A stretch of 30,835 bases of DNA, from contig CAYVDH010000021.1 of assembly GCA_964450355.1 (NCBI GenBank), forward strand, positions 1-30,835, written 5' to 3'. Every line of letters starts with the position of its first letter. Within the stretch, counting starts at the first letter, position 1. Source of the stretch: CAYVDH01 sp964450355 (GTDB taxonomy: Bacteria > Bacteroidota > Bacteroidia > NS11-12g > UBA955). Below, one piece after another: positions 1-8,413 of this stretch. A program made the translations under genes and the position numbers. Under the pieces are notes generated by a model, which saw only the letters and a program-made list of their open reading frames with translations, was not told the DNA's origin and did not search any database.

Positions 1-2352
1 CACCCGTGGGTACAGTTGATGTTGTGCTATAAATATTCTCAATTGCATTCCCAAATTACTGTTTATGGCTATGTTCAAGATTCTGCAACTGGGGAACGGC
101 AAATTGGCAGCTTTATAAAATTGGTAGGCGAAGAAAGCTCAACAATAACTAATAATTACGGTTATTTTAGTTTAAAAACCATAAAGGACAGTGCCGTCCT
201 TGTCATAAGCCATGTGGGATATTCTACCGAAGCCATTTTAGTTACTAAAAATACTCCTATGCCCATTAACATTGATTTAGTATCAAATTTCAAACTAAAA
301 ACAGTTAAAATCAGTGCAAAAAAAGACGACAAAACTGTAAACAGCACACAAATGAGTAACGTCAGTTTATCCATGAATCAGATTAAAATGTTGCCTAGAT
401 TTTTTGGCGAAACAGACATCATCAAAGCAATACAGTTGATGCCTGGTATTAAAGGTGGCTCCGAGGGCAACGCAGGCTTGTATGTGAGAGGCGGAGGTCC
501 TGACCAAAACTTAATTTTACTTGATGGGGCTCCAGTTTATAACGCAAGCCACTTGTTTGGCTTTTTCTCCATTTTCAACAGTGATGCCATCAATCATGTT
601 CAATTATTAAAAGGAGGTTTTCCTGCCAGATATGGCGGAAGATTAAGCAGTGTATTGGATGTTACAATGAAAGACGGTAACATGAAAAAATACAGTGTTG
701 AAGGCAGTGTGGGTGCAATTGCAAGCAAATTAACTGTGGAAGGTCCAATTAAAAAAGATGTAGCATCGTTCATGGTTTCGGGCCGAAGAACTTATCTTGA
801 TTTTTTATTGCAGCCATTGTTTCAATTAGGTAGTGGAAATTCAAACATGAGACAAGGGTATTTTTTCTCTGATATGAATGCCAAAGTCAATTGGAAATTA
901 AGCAAAAAAGACAGAATTTTTCTCAGCTATTACGGAGGAAAAGATAAATTTTATTTAAAAAGCAAACCTTATTCATATTTGTATGATGGAAATACAATTA
1001 CTGATGAAAGTGAAGAAAAAAATCAATGGGGAAATCAATTAGGTGGAATTAAATGGAACCGAATTGTCAACAAAAACACTTTTTTAAACACTCAAATCAA
1101 CTACACAAAATACTATTATTTAATTTCGCAATCAACAGCCAATAGTGAAACTAATGATACAAGTAACATTGAGCAATACAATTATAATGGCTTTATAAGC
1201 AGTATAAGAGATTTTAGCATTAAAAGCGATGCTGAAATCAATTTAAACAGGCATTACATTAGAACTGGCTTTTCAGCAGTTTTACACCAATTCATCCCCG
1301 GACAAACTGAAATAAAATTCAGACAAACTGGAAAACGCACTATTGATACTACATTTGGAAGTGATAAAACTCAATCCTTAGAGAGCTTTATTTATGCCGA
1401 AGATGATTTTGAATATTCTAAAAAATTGAAAATAAACTATGGTTTACACATCAATTTATACAATTATAAAAGAAGCTACTTCCCATCATTGCAACCACGT
1501 TTAGCCATGAGATATTTGCTCAATAAAACTTTATCCCTTAAGGGTTCTTATTCTAACATGAGGCAAAATATTCATCTATTGACAAACAACACTTTGGGAT
1601 TACCAAATGATTTATGGGTTCCAGCAACTGACAAAGTAAAACCAATGAATTCAAATCAAGTGGCAATTGGTATTGCTAAATCATTTAAAGAAACCTATGA
1701 AATCACCTTTGAAACCTACTATAAAAACATGAAAAACGTCATTGAATTCAAAGAAGGTGCATCCTTTTTAAGTGTAAATAATTCGTGGGAAAACAAAGTA
1801 GCAGTAGGCAATGGTAAAGCTTATGGATTTGAATTTTTATTTCAAAAAAGAACGGGGGATTTAACTGGTTGGGTTGGCTACACCTTATCATGGGTAAAAC
1901 GCACAGTGCCTGAGGTTAATTTTGGAAAAGAGTTTTATTATAAATACGATAGCAGACATGATGTATCTTTTGTATTGAATTATAAAGAAAATGAAAAATG
2001 GGACTATGGATTGGTATGGGTATTTAGGACAGGCAATGCTATTACTTTAGCAACAGCCACCTACCCAGGATACACTACTAATCATTTCCAAAACACTTAC
2101 ACACCAGCTTTGTCCTATACTGGAAGAAACAATTTCCGTTTTGCAAATTATCACCGTCTTGATTTAAGTGTTACAAGACACTTTAAAAAGAAATGGGGCA
2201 TGATAGACTTGAATTTTAGCATTTACAATGCATACAGCAGAATTAACCCTTTTTATTACAAAATAGGAATTGACAACAGAGGCAATAGACAAATAAAACG
2301 CGTTGGACTGTTTCCTATATTACCATCTTTAAATCTAAATTTTAAATTTTAA
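1..2352 (+). CDS. TonB-dependent outer-membrane receptor with carboxypeptidase-like N-terminal domain, 5' truncated by window edge
   Basis: Energised outer-membrane receptor, probably importing or sensing a ligand together with the lipoprotein encoded next. The frame is open from base 1. The first in-window starts (TTG 16, ATG 19) would leave no hydrophobic signal-peptide core, so the true start probably lies upstream and the gene is 5' partial. After the mature N-terminus (ITVYGYV) comes a carboxypeptidase-regulatory-like beta domain of about 85 residues. A plug domain follows with the motifs LMPGIKGG, YVRGGGPDQNLILLDGAPVY and GGFPARYGGRLSSVLDV. The rest is an aromatic-rich 22-strand-type barrel ending in LNLNFKF, a typical outer-membrane C-terminus. 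The downstream DUF4249 gene starts 3 bases after the stop, so the two are cotranscribed. Ligand unknown; family assignment firm. Confidence 0.9.
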   Translation, partial: HPWVQLMLCYKYSQLHSQITVYGYVQDSATGERQIGSFIKLVGEESSTITNNYGYFSLKTIKDSAVLVISHVGYSTEAILVTKNTPMPINIDLVSNFKLKTVKISAKKDDKTVNSTQMSNVSLSMNQIKMLPRFFGETDIIKAIQLMPGIKGGSEGNAGLYVRGGGPDQNLILLDGAPVYNASHLFGFFSIFNSDAINHVQLLKGGFPARYGGRLSSVLDVTMKDGNMKKYSVEGSVGAIASKLTVEGPIKKDVASFMVSGRRTYLDFLLQPLFQLGSGNSNMRQGYFFSDMNAKVNWKLSKKDRIFLSYYGGKDKFYLKSKPYSYLYDGNTITDESEEKNQWGNQLGGIKWNRIVNKNTFLNTQINYTKYYYLISQSTANSETNDTSNIEQYNYNGFISSIRDFSIKSDAEINLNRHYIRTGFSAVLHQFIPGQTEIKFRQTGKRTIDTTFGSDKTQSLESFIYAEDDFEYSKKLKINYGLHINLYNYKRSYFPSLQPRLAMRYLLNKTLSLKGSYSNMRQNIHLLTNNTLGLPNDLWVPATDKVKPMNSNQVAIGIAKSFKETYEITFETYYKNMKNVIEFKEGASFLSVNNSWENKVAVGNGKAYGFEFLFQKRTGDLTGWVGYTLSWVKRTVPEVNFGKEFYYKYDSRHDVSFVLNYKENEKWDYGLVWVFRTGNAITLATATYPGYTTNHFQNTYTPALSYTGRNNFRFANYHRLDLSVTRHFKKKWGMIDLNFSIYNAYSRINPFYYKIGIDNRGNRQIKRVGLFPILPSLNLNFKF

Positions 2353-2355
2353 TAC

Positions 2356-3264
2356 ATGAAATACACTTTGATTTTTAGCGCTGCTTTAATGTTGATTTTA
2401 AACTCGTGTGAGAAAACTGAGAAAGTTGACAATTTCCCAAAACACAACAGCAAATTAGTGACCAATTGTTTTTTTAATGCCGACACAAGTTTTATCTTTA
2501 ACTTGTCTCGAAGTTTATCTCCAATAGACAATGCACCTTTCCGAAACATGAACAGCAGCAATGCTTACATCAAAATTTTTGAAGAAAATGTGCTTTTTGA
2601 TTCAATCAAATTCAATTCATTATACAACTGTTTTCATGGTGATTTTTCTAAATTGCCAAGCAAAAACAAATACTACAGATTTGAATGTTATTACCCAGGT
2701 TATCCAAAAGTAAGTGGCGAAGATTACATCCCTGAAGACATCAGTATTAGTTCATCATCAGGATACCACACCATACAAAACTTAATGAAATATAACGACA
2801 CAATAAGTTATGCTAATTACACTGGATACCTCAATATTAAAATCAATTCAAACAGCAATTTATCCGATAAATACATTATTTTAAAACTATTTAAAAAGAA
2901 AAGATACAGTGGTACTAATTATTTTAACAATTCCCCTATCTTCTCTGAAGAAATTTCAAATATCAACGAGTCGGAAAGTATAGGAGAACAACTGTTCATT
3001 AGCAATGAAAATAACATTAAAGAAATAAAACTGAAATGGGAAAAGTCTTATGAATTCTTAGTTAACAACAAAATAGATGATGAATATGAAATCGAAATCA
3101 CAACATGCAGCAAAAACAGCTATGAGTACATTAAAAGGTATAAATTACAAACTTTCAATGCAGATGACCCTTTCTCTGAACCAACTCCAATAAGCAATAA
3201 CATCATCAATGGATATGGAATATTTGGCGGCATTTCGGTCAAAACCCATTTTATCAAATTGTAA
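2356..3264 (+). CDS. DUF4249-family lipoprotein, partner of the upstream TonB receptor
   Basis: The predicted lipoprotein has a short charged start, a hydrophobic stretch and a lipobox LNSC with the lipidated cysteine at residue 18. The mature part is rich in Ser, Asn and aromatic residues and looks beta-rich. Its beginning (ADTSFIFNLSRSLSPID), followed by a fragment in which bound values become ECYYPGYPKVSGEDYIPE, fits DUF4249. These are Bacteroidota lipoproteins that nearly always sit just downstream of a TonB receptor of the type encoded immediately before it. The 3-base spacing to that receptor implies one operon. By analogy it may be a surface or periplasmic accessory subunit of the receptor; no enzymatic motif is visible. 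The DUF4249 call rests on context plus pattern, not on a search. Confidence 0.7.
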   Translation: MKYTLIFSAALMLILNSCEKTEKVDNFPKHNSKLVTNCFFNADTSFIFNLSRSLSPIDNAPFRNMNSSNAYIKIFEENVLFDSIKFNSLYNCFHGDFSKLPSKNKYYRFECYYPGYPKVSGEDYIPEDISISSSSGYHTIQNLMKYNDTISYANYTGYLNIKINSNSNLSDKYIILKLFKKKRYSGTNYFNNSPIFSEEISNINESESIGEQLFISNENNIKEIKLKWEKSYEFLVNNKIDDEYEIEITTCSKNSYEYIKRYKLQTFNADDPFSEPTPISNNIINGYGIFGGISVKTHFIKL

Positions 3265-3310
3265 ATCCATAAGTATTTCAACCCATAATTATTCCACTTT
3301 TAGACGTTGT

Positions 3311-3330
3311 AAAATTGTTTTATCAATTTT
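3311..3330 (+). terminator. Weak AT-rich hairpin, possible end of the receptor/DUF4249 transcript
   Basis: A perfect 7-bp stem (AAAATTG / CAATTTT) with a 6-base loop is followed by TCTTA. It lies between the DUF4249 stop and the isc promoter, where a terminator would be expected. The stem is AT-rich and the U-tract short, so it may be a chance repeat. Confidence 0.25.
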
Positions 3331-3354
3331 TCTTATAGCTATATTCAAATAGGT

Positions 3355-3386
3355 TTTGAAAAATTCAAGTAGTTGATGTACATTTG
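3355..3386 (+). promoter_or_regulatory. Bacteroidota-type promoter of the isc cluster
   Basis: A TTTG at 3355-3358 is followed, after exactly 20 bases, by TACATTTG at 3379-3386. This matches the phylum's primary sigma consensus TTTG-N19/20-TAnnTTTG. Transcription should start near 3391, giving an untranslated leader of about 20 bases before the iscS ATG at 3411. The box covers the upstream in-frame TTG at 3384, which argues against that codon being the start. Confidence 0.75.
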
Positions 3387-3410
3387 CAACTTAGAATTAT
3401 TCTAAATAAC

Positions 3411-4625
3411 ATGTTAAAACTTCCTATTTACCTAGATAACAATGCAACAACACCTATGGATCCAAGAGTATTGGAAGCCATGTTACCTTATTTTAATGAA
3501 AACTTTGGAAATGCAGCAAGCAGAAATCATCCATTTGGCTGGAAAGCAGAAGAAGCTGTTGATTATGCTAGAGAACAAATAGCCCAATTAATCAATGCAG
3601 ATTCCAAAGAAATCATTTTTACCTCAGGAGCAACAGAGTCTAACAATTTAGCTTTGAAAGGGGTGTTTGAAATGTATGCAGCCAAAGGCAACCACATCAT
3701 AACAATTGAAACAGAACATAAAGCAATACTAGACACCTGTAAACATCTTGAAAAATCAGGCGCAGAAATAACTTATTTAAAAACAGATGATAAAGGCTTA
3801 ATTACAATTCAACAAATAGAAGAAGCAATTAAACCCAATACCATTTTGGTAACAGTAATGTATGCTAACAACGAAATTGGTGTTATTCAGCCAATGAAAG
3901 AAATAGCTACCCTTTGTAAAACAAAAGGAATACTATTTCATACCGATGCCACTCAAGCAGTAGGTAAAATCCCTGTGGATGTAATAGCAGACAACATAGA
4001 TTTGATGAGTTTTTCAGCTCATAAAATGTATGGTCCTAAAGGCGTTGGAGCTTTGTATGTTCGCAGAAAAAACCCAAGAGTAAAAGTGACTGCTCAAATG
4101 GATGGCGGTGGACATGAAAGAGGAATGAGAAGTGGAACTCTTAATGTTCCTGGCATTGTTGGCTTAGGAAAAGCTTGTGAATTGTGCCGATTAGAAATGA
4201 GTTCCGACACTGAAAGAATTCAAAAATTGAGAAACAAACTAGAGAAAGAATTATTAACTCTAGAAGAAGCTTATATCAATGGTAGCATTGAACATAGATT
4301 ACCACATGTAAGCAACATGTCTTTTAAATATGTTGAAGGCGAAGGGCTAATCATGGGTGTAAAAAACATAGCTGTATCATCAGGTTCAGCATGTACTAGT
4401 GCCAGCTTAGAACCAAGCTATGTTCTTAAATCATTAGGTTTAGACGATGAACTAGCTCATTCATCTTTGCGTTTTGGATTGAGCAGATTTACTACCGAAG
4501 AGGAAATAGATTATTCTATTAACCATGTAAAAGAAGCAGTAAACAAACTTAGAGAAATGAGTCCACTATGGGAAATGTTTAAAGAGGGTATAGATTTAAA
4601 AAGCATACAATGGGCAGAACATTAA
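3411..4625 (+). CDS. iscS: Cysteine desulfurase IscS
   Basis: PLP-dependent desulfurase that removes sulfur from L-cysteine as a persulfide and passes it to the scaffold IscU for Fe-S cluster assembly in the cytoplasm. The N-terminus PIYLDNNATTPMDPRV is diagnostic. ATESNNLALKG lies in the cofactor region, SFSAHKMYGPKGVG carries the PLP-binding lysine, and SSGSACTSASLEPSYVLKSLG holds the mobile catalytic cysteine in the IscS (not SufS/NifS) loop. Starting at ATG 3411 gives 404 residues, the same length as E. coli IscS. An in-frame TTG nine codons upstream lies inside the promoter box and is rejected. First gene of an iscS-iscU-iscA cluster; no iscR, hscA, hscB or fdx is visible nearby. Confidence 0.96.
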   Translation: MLKLPIYLDNNATTPMDPRVLEAMLPYFNENFGNAASRNHPFGWKAEEAVDYAREQIAQLINADSKEIIFTSGATESNNLALKGVFEMYAAKGNHIITIETEHKAILDTCKHLEKSGAEITYLKTDDKGLITIQQIEEAIKPNTILVTVMYANNEIGVIQPMKEIATLCKTKGILFHTDATQAVGKIPVDVIADNIDLMSFSAHKMYGPKGVGALYVRRKNPRVKVTAQMDGGGHERGMRSGTLNVPGIVGLGKACELCRLEMSSDTERIQKLRNKLEKELLTLEEAYINGSIEHRLPHVSNMSFKYVEGEGLIMGVKNIAVSSGSACTSASLEPSYVLKSLGLDDELAHSSLRFGLSRFTTEEEIDYSINHVKEAVNKLREMSPLWEMFKEGIDLKSIQWAEH

Positions 4626-4668
4626 ACTACAACAAACAACACTAAAATTAATTAAACAAAGACAATAT

Positions 4669-5085
4669 ATGGCATATTCAGATAAAGTAATTGACCACTA
4701 CAACAATCCAAGAAACATTGGAACATTAGACAAATCAAGCAACAAAGTTGGAACAGGATTAGTTGGTGCGCCAGAATGTGGCGATGTCATGAGACTTCAA
4801 ATCGAAGTAGATGATGAAACTGGCATAATCAAAGATGCAAAATTTAAAACATTTGGATGTGGTAGCGCCATTGCTTCATCAAGCTTAGCTACAGAATGGT
4901 TAAAAGGAAAATCGGTAGATGATGCTTTAAAAATCGACAACATGTCAATCGTTGAAGAATTAGCTTTACCACCAGTTAAAATCCATTGCAGTGTTTTGGC
5001 AGAAGATGCCATTAAATCTGCAATCAATGATTACAGAATTAAAAATGGACTAGCTCCAATCGAAGACAATAAAAAACACTATTAA
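4669..5085 (+). CDS. iscU: Fe-S cluster scaffold protein IscU
   Basis: Scaffold on which [2Fe-2S] clusters are built from IscS-derived sulfur before transfer to target proteins. All three ligand cysteines and the key aspartate are present: GAPECGDVM (Cys37, Asp39), FGCGSAIASSS (Cys64) and KIHCSVLAEDAI (Cys107). The LPPVK motif just before Cys107 is the element recognised by the chaperone HscA in other bacteria, so an HscA-type chaperone may exist elsewhere in the genome. At 138 residues it is about ten longer than E. coli IscU, the extra length being a polar C-terminal tail. It lies 43 bases after iscS and 17 before iscA, so one operon is likely. Confidence 0.96.
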   Translation: MAYSDKVIDHYNNPRNIGTLDKSSNKVGTGLVGAPECGDVMRLQIEVDDETGIIKDAKFKTFGCGSAIASSSLATEWLKGKSVDDALKIDNMSIVEELALPPVKIHCSVLAEDAIKSAINDYRIKNGLAPIEDNKKHY

Positions 5086-5102
5086 TTAAACCCAAATTAA
5101 AC

Positions 5103-5438
5103 ATGTCTGCTGAAATAACAATAACTGAAAAAGCCACAGAAAAAGTGAAACAATTGATGGCGGATGAAAAAATGAGTACTGATTATTTTGTCAGGGTTTC
5201 TGTCAAAGGTGGTGGCTGTAGTGGTTTAAGCTACGACCTTGATTTTGATAATGAAAGAAAAGAAAGTGATCAAGAATTCATGAGCAATGGTATAAAAATT
5301 GTTTGCGACCTAAAAAGCTATTTATATCTTGCAGGAACTGAACTTGATTTTTCGGATGGACTGAACGGTAAGGGATTTGCTTTTATTAACCCAAATGCCA
5401 AAAGAACTTGCGGTTGTGGTGAAAGTTTTGCTGTATAA
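5103..5438 (+). CDS. iscA: A-type iron-sulfur carrier protein IscA
   Basis: A-type carrier that accepts clusters or iron and delivers them, chiefly in [4Fe-4S] maturation. The HesB/IscA fold is shown by ITEKATEKVKQLM at the N-terminus and by the three invariant cysteines: GGGCSGLSY (Cys39) and the C-terminal CGCGESF (Cys103 and Cys105). The length of 111 residues is normal for the family. It could be called ErpA/IscA-like on sequence alone; position behind iscS-iscU favours IscA. The start of the next gene overlaps its 3' end in another frame. Confidence 0.93.
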   Translation: MSAEITITEKATEKVKQLMADEKMSTDYFVRVSVKGGGCSGLSYDLDFDNERKESDQEFMSNGIKIVCDLKSYLYLAGTELDFSDGLNGKGFAFINPNAKRTCGCGESFAV

Positions 5439-6156
5439 ACAATCATTAATTTTCTTTATTTTGATTTTATTGATAAGTCAAAATAGTTATAGTCAATCTG
5501 CATTTTATCAATCATCAAAAAACAAAGACATTGTACTATTTTCTTCAAGTACCCTATTATTTGGTAGTTCCTTTTATTTTCAGAAAAAAACCAAACCACT
5601 TTCAGAATCCCAAGTACTTTCTTTAAAACAAAGTGATGTCAACCATTTTGACAGAATTGCTTGTCGTTTTTACTCAAAAAAAATAGCCCATATTAGCGAT
5701 GGATTAGCCATATCAAGTTTGCTATTTAACAGTTATTATTTATTTCACAAGGACACAAAAAAAGATTTCTTTAAAATAGAAATGGTAACTTTACAAAGTT
5801 TATTATTAAGTCAGGCTTTAGCTAATAGTTTCAAATTGACGTTAAGAAATAGACCATTCATGTACAATCAAGAAGTTGACATGTCAGAAAAATTAAAAAC
5901 TGAATCAAGACTTTCCTTTTTTTCTGCACACACAAGCACTGTATCTTCACTTGCATTTAGTTTCGCCTTTGCACATCAACTTTATTTTAAAAATCACAAG
6001 GCTAACCCATACATATTAACAGGTGCTATTATAATACCTGCAATTCAAGGTTATTTAAGAGTGAGAGCAGGAAAACACTTCCCAACCGATGTCATTACTG
6101 GTTATATAGTTGGGTTAGGCAGCAGCTATTTAATACACAAATTACACAGCCGTTGA
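5428..6156 (+). CDS. PAP2-superfamily membrane-associated phosphatase with signal peptide
   Basis: Probable lipid or diphosphate phosphatase of the PAP2 superfamily. Three motif regions are visible in the usual order: a motif-1-like KLTLRNRP, a motif 2 reduced to FFSAH in place of PSGH, and motif 3 R-x5-H-x3-D in RVRAGKHFPTDV. The histidines of motifs 2 and 3 are kept, so activity is plausible; motif 1 is one residue shorter than the classical form. The N-terminus LIFFILILLISQNSYSQ is a signal peptide, and later hydrophobic stretches suggest inner-membrane or periplasmic location. TTG 5428, overlapping the iscA stop, gives the neatest signal peptide; ATG 5395 is the alternative start and would add 11 residues. 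Overlap with iscA implies cotranscription, but a link to Fe-S assembly is not evident. Confidence 0.75.
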   Translation: MLYKQSLIFFILILLISQNSYSQSAFYQSSKNKDIVLFSSSTLLFGSSFYFQKKTKPLSESQVLSLKQSDVNHFDRIACRFYSKKIAHISDGLAISSLLFNSYYLFHKDTKKDFFKIEMVTLQSLLLSQALANSFKLTLRNRPFMYNQEVDMSEKLKTESRLSFFSAHTSTVSSLAFSFAFAHQLYFKNHKANPYILTGAIIIPAIQGYLRVRAGKHFPTDVITGYIVGLGSSYLIHKLHSR

Positions 6157-6268
6157 GTTTAAAAACCGCAATTTTAATTTGTAAAAAAAATTAATGTTAG
6201 ATAATTTAAAATTAATACAAATTTCTAACTTTAACATTGTAATATTGCTGCGATTTTTTTAATACCCT

Positions 6269-7159
6269 ATGAAATTTGGCGCAATTGATATTGGCTCTAA
6301 CGGAATTAGACTTCTAATTTCAAGACCACTGGACTTAAGCAATTTGAAAACAGAGTGGAAAAAAGTAGAGTTTACTCGATTGCCAATCAGACTGGGAGAC
6401 GATGTTTTTAGCACCAAAGAAATTTCCAAGAAAAAATTAGAATTATTAACCAAGGCTATAAAAGCGTTCAGCTTGTTGATGGACATTTACAATGTTGATT
6501 TTTACAGAGCATGTGCTACCAGTGCCATGAGAGATGCTAAAAACTCTGAAAAAATAATAAAACACATAAAAAAAGAAACAGGAATAACCATAGATGTTAT
6601 AGGTGGTAATGATGAAAGTAAATTGATAATGAATTCATTTATCCACTTACTTCCAAAAAATGAAATATTTCTGCATGTAGATGTTGGTGGGGGTAGTACA
6701 GAACTTACCTTAATTCAAAACAACAAGGCATTAATCAATAAAAGTTTCAATATTGGCACTGTTAGAGCTAGAGAAAACAAAATAAAAGACGAAGAACTCA
6801 AAAAACTTCATGTTTGGATCAAAGAAAATGTAAGTTGGGTTCCAAAAATAAAAGGAGTAGGAACCGGAGGCAACATTCACAAACTTGGCGAACTCTCCAA
6901 CATTCCTCAACACGGTTATTTAAAATTAAAAAAGCTCGTTGAATTGACAGAAGACATTGAGAAAATGAACCAAAACGAGAGAATATACCATTTAAAACTC
7001 AATCCTGATAGAGCAGAAGTAATTGACATTGCTGGGAAAATTTACATTGATATATTTAAAAACACCAATGTAAATGAAATCATGACCCCATACCACGGTT
7101 TAAAAGATGGAATCATACAAGATTTGTGGGAAAGGTATTTTAAAAATCAAAAAGATTAA
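6269..7159 (+). CDS. Ppx/GppA-family phosphatase (exopolyphosphatase-like)
   Basis: Member of the ASKHA-fold Ppx/GppA family, which hydrolyses polyphosphate or pppGpp. Visible motifs are the first phosphate loop GAIDIGSNGIRLLI at the N-terminus, RACATSAMRDAKNS, the acidic VIGGNDESKLIMNS segment and the second phosphate loop HVDVGGGSTELTLI. At 296 residues it has only the two-domain catalytic core and lacks the C-terminal HD-like domains of E. coli Ppx, which is common in this phylum. Substrate choice between polyphosphate and pppGpp cannot be decided from sequence. It stands alone between the PAP2 and dehydrogenase genes; a TAATATTG at 6240-6247 is a one-mismatch -7 box and could drive it. 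Confidence 0.88.
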   Translation: MKFGAIDIGSNGIRLLISRPLDLSNLKTEWKKVEFTRLPIRLGDDVFSTKEISKKKLELLTKAIKAFSLLMDIYNVDFYRACATSAMRDAKNSEKIIKHIKKETGITIDVIGGNDESKLIMNSFIHLLPKNEIFLHVDVGGGSTELTLIQNNKALINKSFNIGTVRARENKIKDEELKKLHVWIKENVSWVPKIKGVGTGGNIHKLGELSNIPQHGYLKLKKLVELTEDIEKMNQNERIYHLKLNPDRAEVIDIAGKIYIDIFKNTNVNEIMTPYHGLKDGIIQDLWERYFKNQKD

Positions 7160-7170
7160 ATTTTAAATAA

Positions 7171-7201
7171 TTGATTTATTGCTATTTAACAATTAAATCA
7201 A
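7171..7201 (+). terminator. Possible weak terminator after the Ppx/GppA gene
   Basis: A perfect 8-bp inverted repeat (TTGATTTA at 7171-7178, TAAATCAA at 7194-7201) with a 15-base loop starts 11 bases after the stop codon. It has no GC and no U-tract behind it, so its terminator role is only a suggestion from position. Confidence 0.25.
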
Positions 7202-7307
7202 AGAACATTGCAGCGAAATTTTATTGACTTCTGTCGAATAGTATAGAAATCAATTCATGTTAGTTTATGTTTTTTTAAAATTAAAGTATGTGTTTACAAA
7301 AGCCAAA

Positions 7308-7381
7308 AAAGAGTGGGCAAATTGTCATTTTTATTCCATCAATGTTTTGTTTATTTGCTCAAGTTTAACCGCCCACTCTTT
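7308..7381 (+). promoter_or_regulatory. Long-range hairpin covering the translation start region of the dehydrogenase gene
   Basis: An 11-base perfect inverted repeat has arms AAAGAGTGGGC at 7308-7318 and GCCCACTCTTT at 7371-7381, separated by 52 bases. The right arm ends one base before the ATG at 7383 and is by far the most GC-rich element in this AT-rich leader. In RNA the stem would occupy the ribosome-binding region, so translational control by opening and closing of the stem is plausible. I do not recognise a known riboswitch or attenuator class in the loop. Confidence 0.5.
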
Positions 7382-7382
7382 A

Positions 7383-8357
7383 ATGGCCAATCTTAATTCA
7401 AAAAAAATACTCATTATTGACGATTTTCATCCTGTTTTTTGCGAAACATTAAAATCTAATAATTTTGAAGTCAATTACTTACCCAATATTGCCGCAAATC
7501 AAGTAATTCAATCAGCTCAAAATTACCCAATCATAGCTTGTCGAAGCAAAATCAATTTTAACAGTGAAATAATAAATCAACTCCCCCATTTAAAATGCCT
7601 AGCAAGAGGCGGAGCAGGCATGGACAACATAGATGAAGAAGCTGCTTTAACAAAACAAATCACCTTATTAAATGCCCCAGAAGGCAATAGAAATGCAGTA
7701 GCGGAACATGCTTTAGGACTGTTATTGAATTTAAGCAACAACATTAGCTCCTCTTTCCATGAAATCAAAGATTTTAAATGGAATAGAGAACAAAACAGGG
7801 GTTTTGAACTTGATGGTAAAACCATTGGAGTTATTGGTTTTGGAAACACAGGAAAGGCTTTTGTAAAAAAATTAAGTGGGTTTGATAGTGAGATACTAAT
7901 ACACGACATAGGATTTGATGTGGAATCTCATCAAAACTATAAAAATGCAAGTTTGAAAGAAATTCAGGAAAAGGCAGACATCATCTCTTTACATATTCCC
8001 TTGAATAAACAAAACAAACACTTTATAAATGAAGACTTTATAAGCAATTGTAATAAAAATTTTGTATTAATTAACACATCCAGAGGCAAAATAGTTAAAA
8101 CAGAATCAATCATTGAAGCACTTGACTCAAAAAAAATTTTAGGATTTGGTTCAGACGTATTAGAAAATGAAAATATTCAAAATTTGGACAAAAATGAGAA
8201 AGAATTATTTAACAATTTATTTACAAGAAAAAACGTAGTTATAACACCTCATGTTGCTGGCTGGACTAAGGAGAGCTATTATAAGATAGGTGAAATTTTA
8301 GCAAAAAAAATTGTTGAATTTTCCGATAAAAATAAAAAAAATGAAGACGAATGTTGA
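7383..8357 (+). CDS. D-isomer-specific 2-hydroxyacid dehydrogenase (SerA-like)
   Basis: NAD-dependent oxidoreductase of the D-2-hydroxyacid dehydrogenase family, which includes phosphoglycerate dehydrogenase. From ATG 7383 it has 324 residues: an N-terminal substrate domain with ARGGAGMDNID, the Rossmann loop GFGNTG at 152-157 followed by an acidic residue in IHDIG that favours NAD over NADP, and the catalytic triad Arg234 (NTSRGK), Glu261 (DVLENE) and His290 (TPHVAG). There is no ACT domain, so it resembles short SerA or a generic D-hydroxyacid dehydrogenase; the substrate is uncertain. An in-frame ATG at 7257 would add 42 unlike-family residues and place the hairpin inside the coding region, so it is not chosen. 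No serC is adjacent. Confidence 0.85.
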   Translation: MANLNSKKILIIDDFHPVFCETLKSNNFEVNYLPNIAANQVIQSAQNYPIIACRSKINFNSEIINQLPHLKCLARGGAGMDNIDEEAALTKQITLLNAPEGNRNAVAEHALGLLLNLSNNISSSFHEIKDFKWNREQNRGFELDGKTIGVIGFGNTGKAFVKKLSGFDSEILIHDIGFDVESHQNYKNASLKEIQEKADIISLHIPLNKQNKHFINEDFISNCNKNFVLINTSRGKIVKTESIIEALDSKKILGFGSDVLENENIQNLDKNEKELFNNLFTRKNVVITPHVAGWTKESYYKIGEILAKKIVEFSDKNKKNEDEC

Positions 8358-8413
8358 AATATATAAAAAAAAATAAGAAATTGCTGCACTTTTTAAATTA
8401 AAAAAAGGAATAT

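Noticed and set aside
3384..3410. TTG start adding nine residues to IscS
   Set aside because: The TTG lies inside the -7 promoter box, and ATG 3411 gives the normal IscS N-terminus and length.
6196..6229. Bulged hairpin GTTAGA...TCTAAC upstream of the Ppx/GppA gene
   Set aside because: All-AT inner stem, no U-tract, and such repeats are expected by chance in this AT-rich spacer.
7257..7382. Upstream ATG extending the dehydrogenase by 42 residues
   Set aside because: The extension does not look like the family, and the chosen ATG at 7383 starts right before the first beta strand; the hairpin is better explained as leader.
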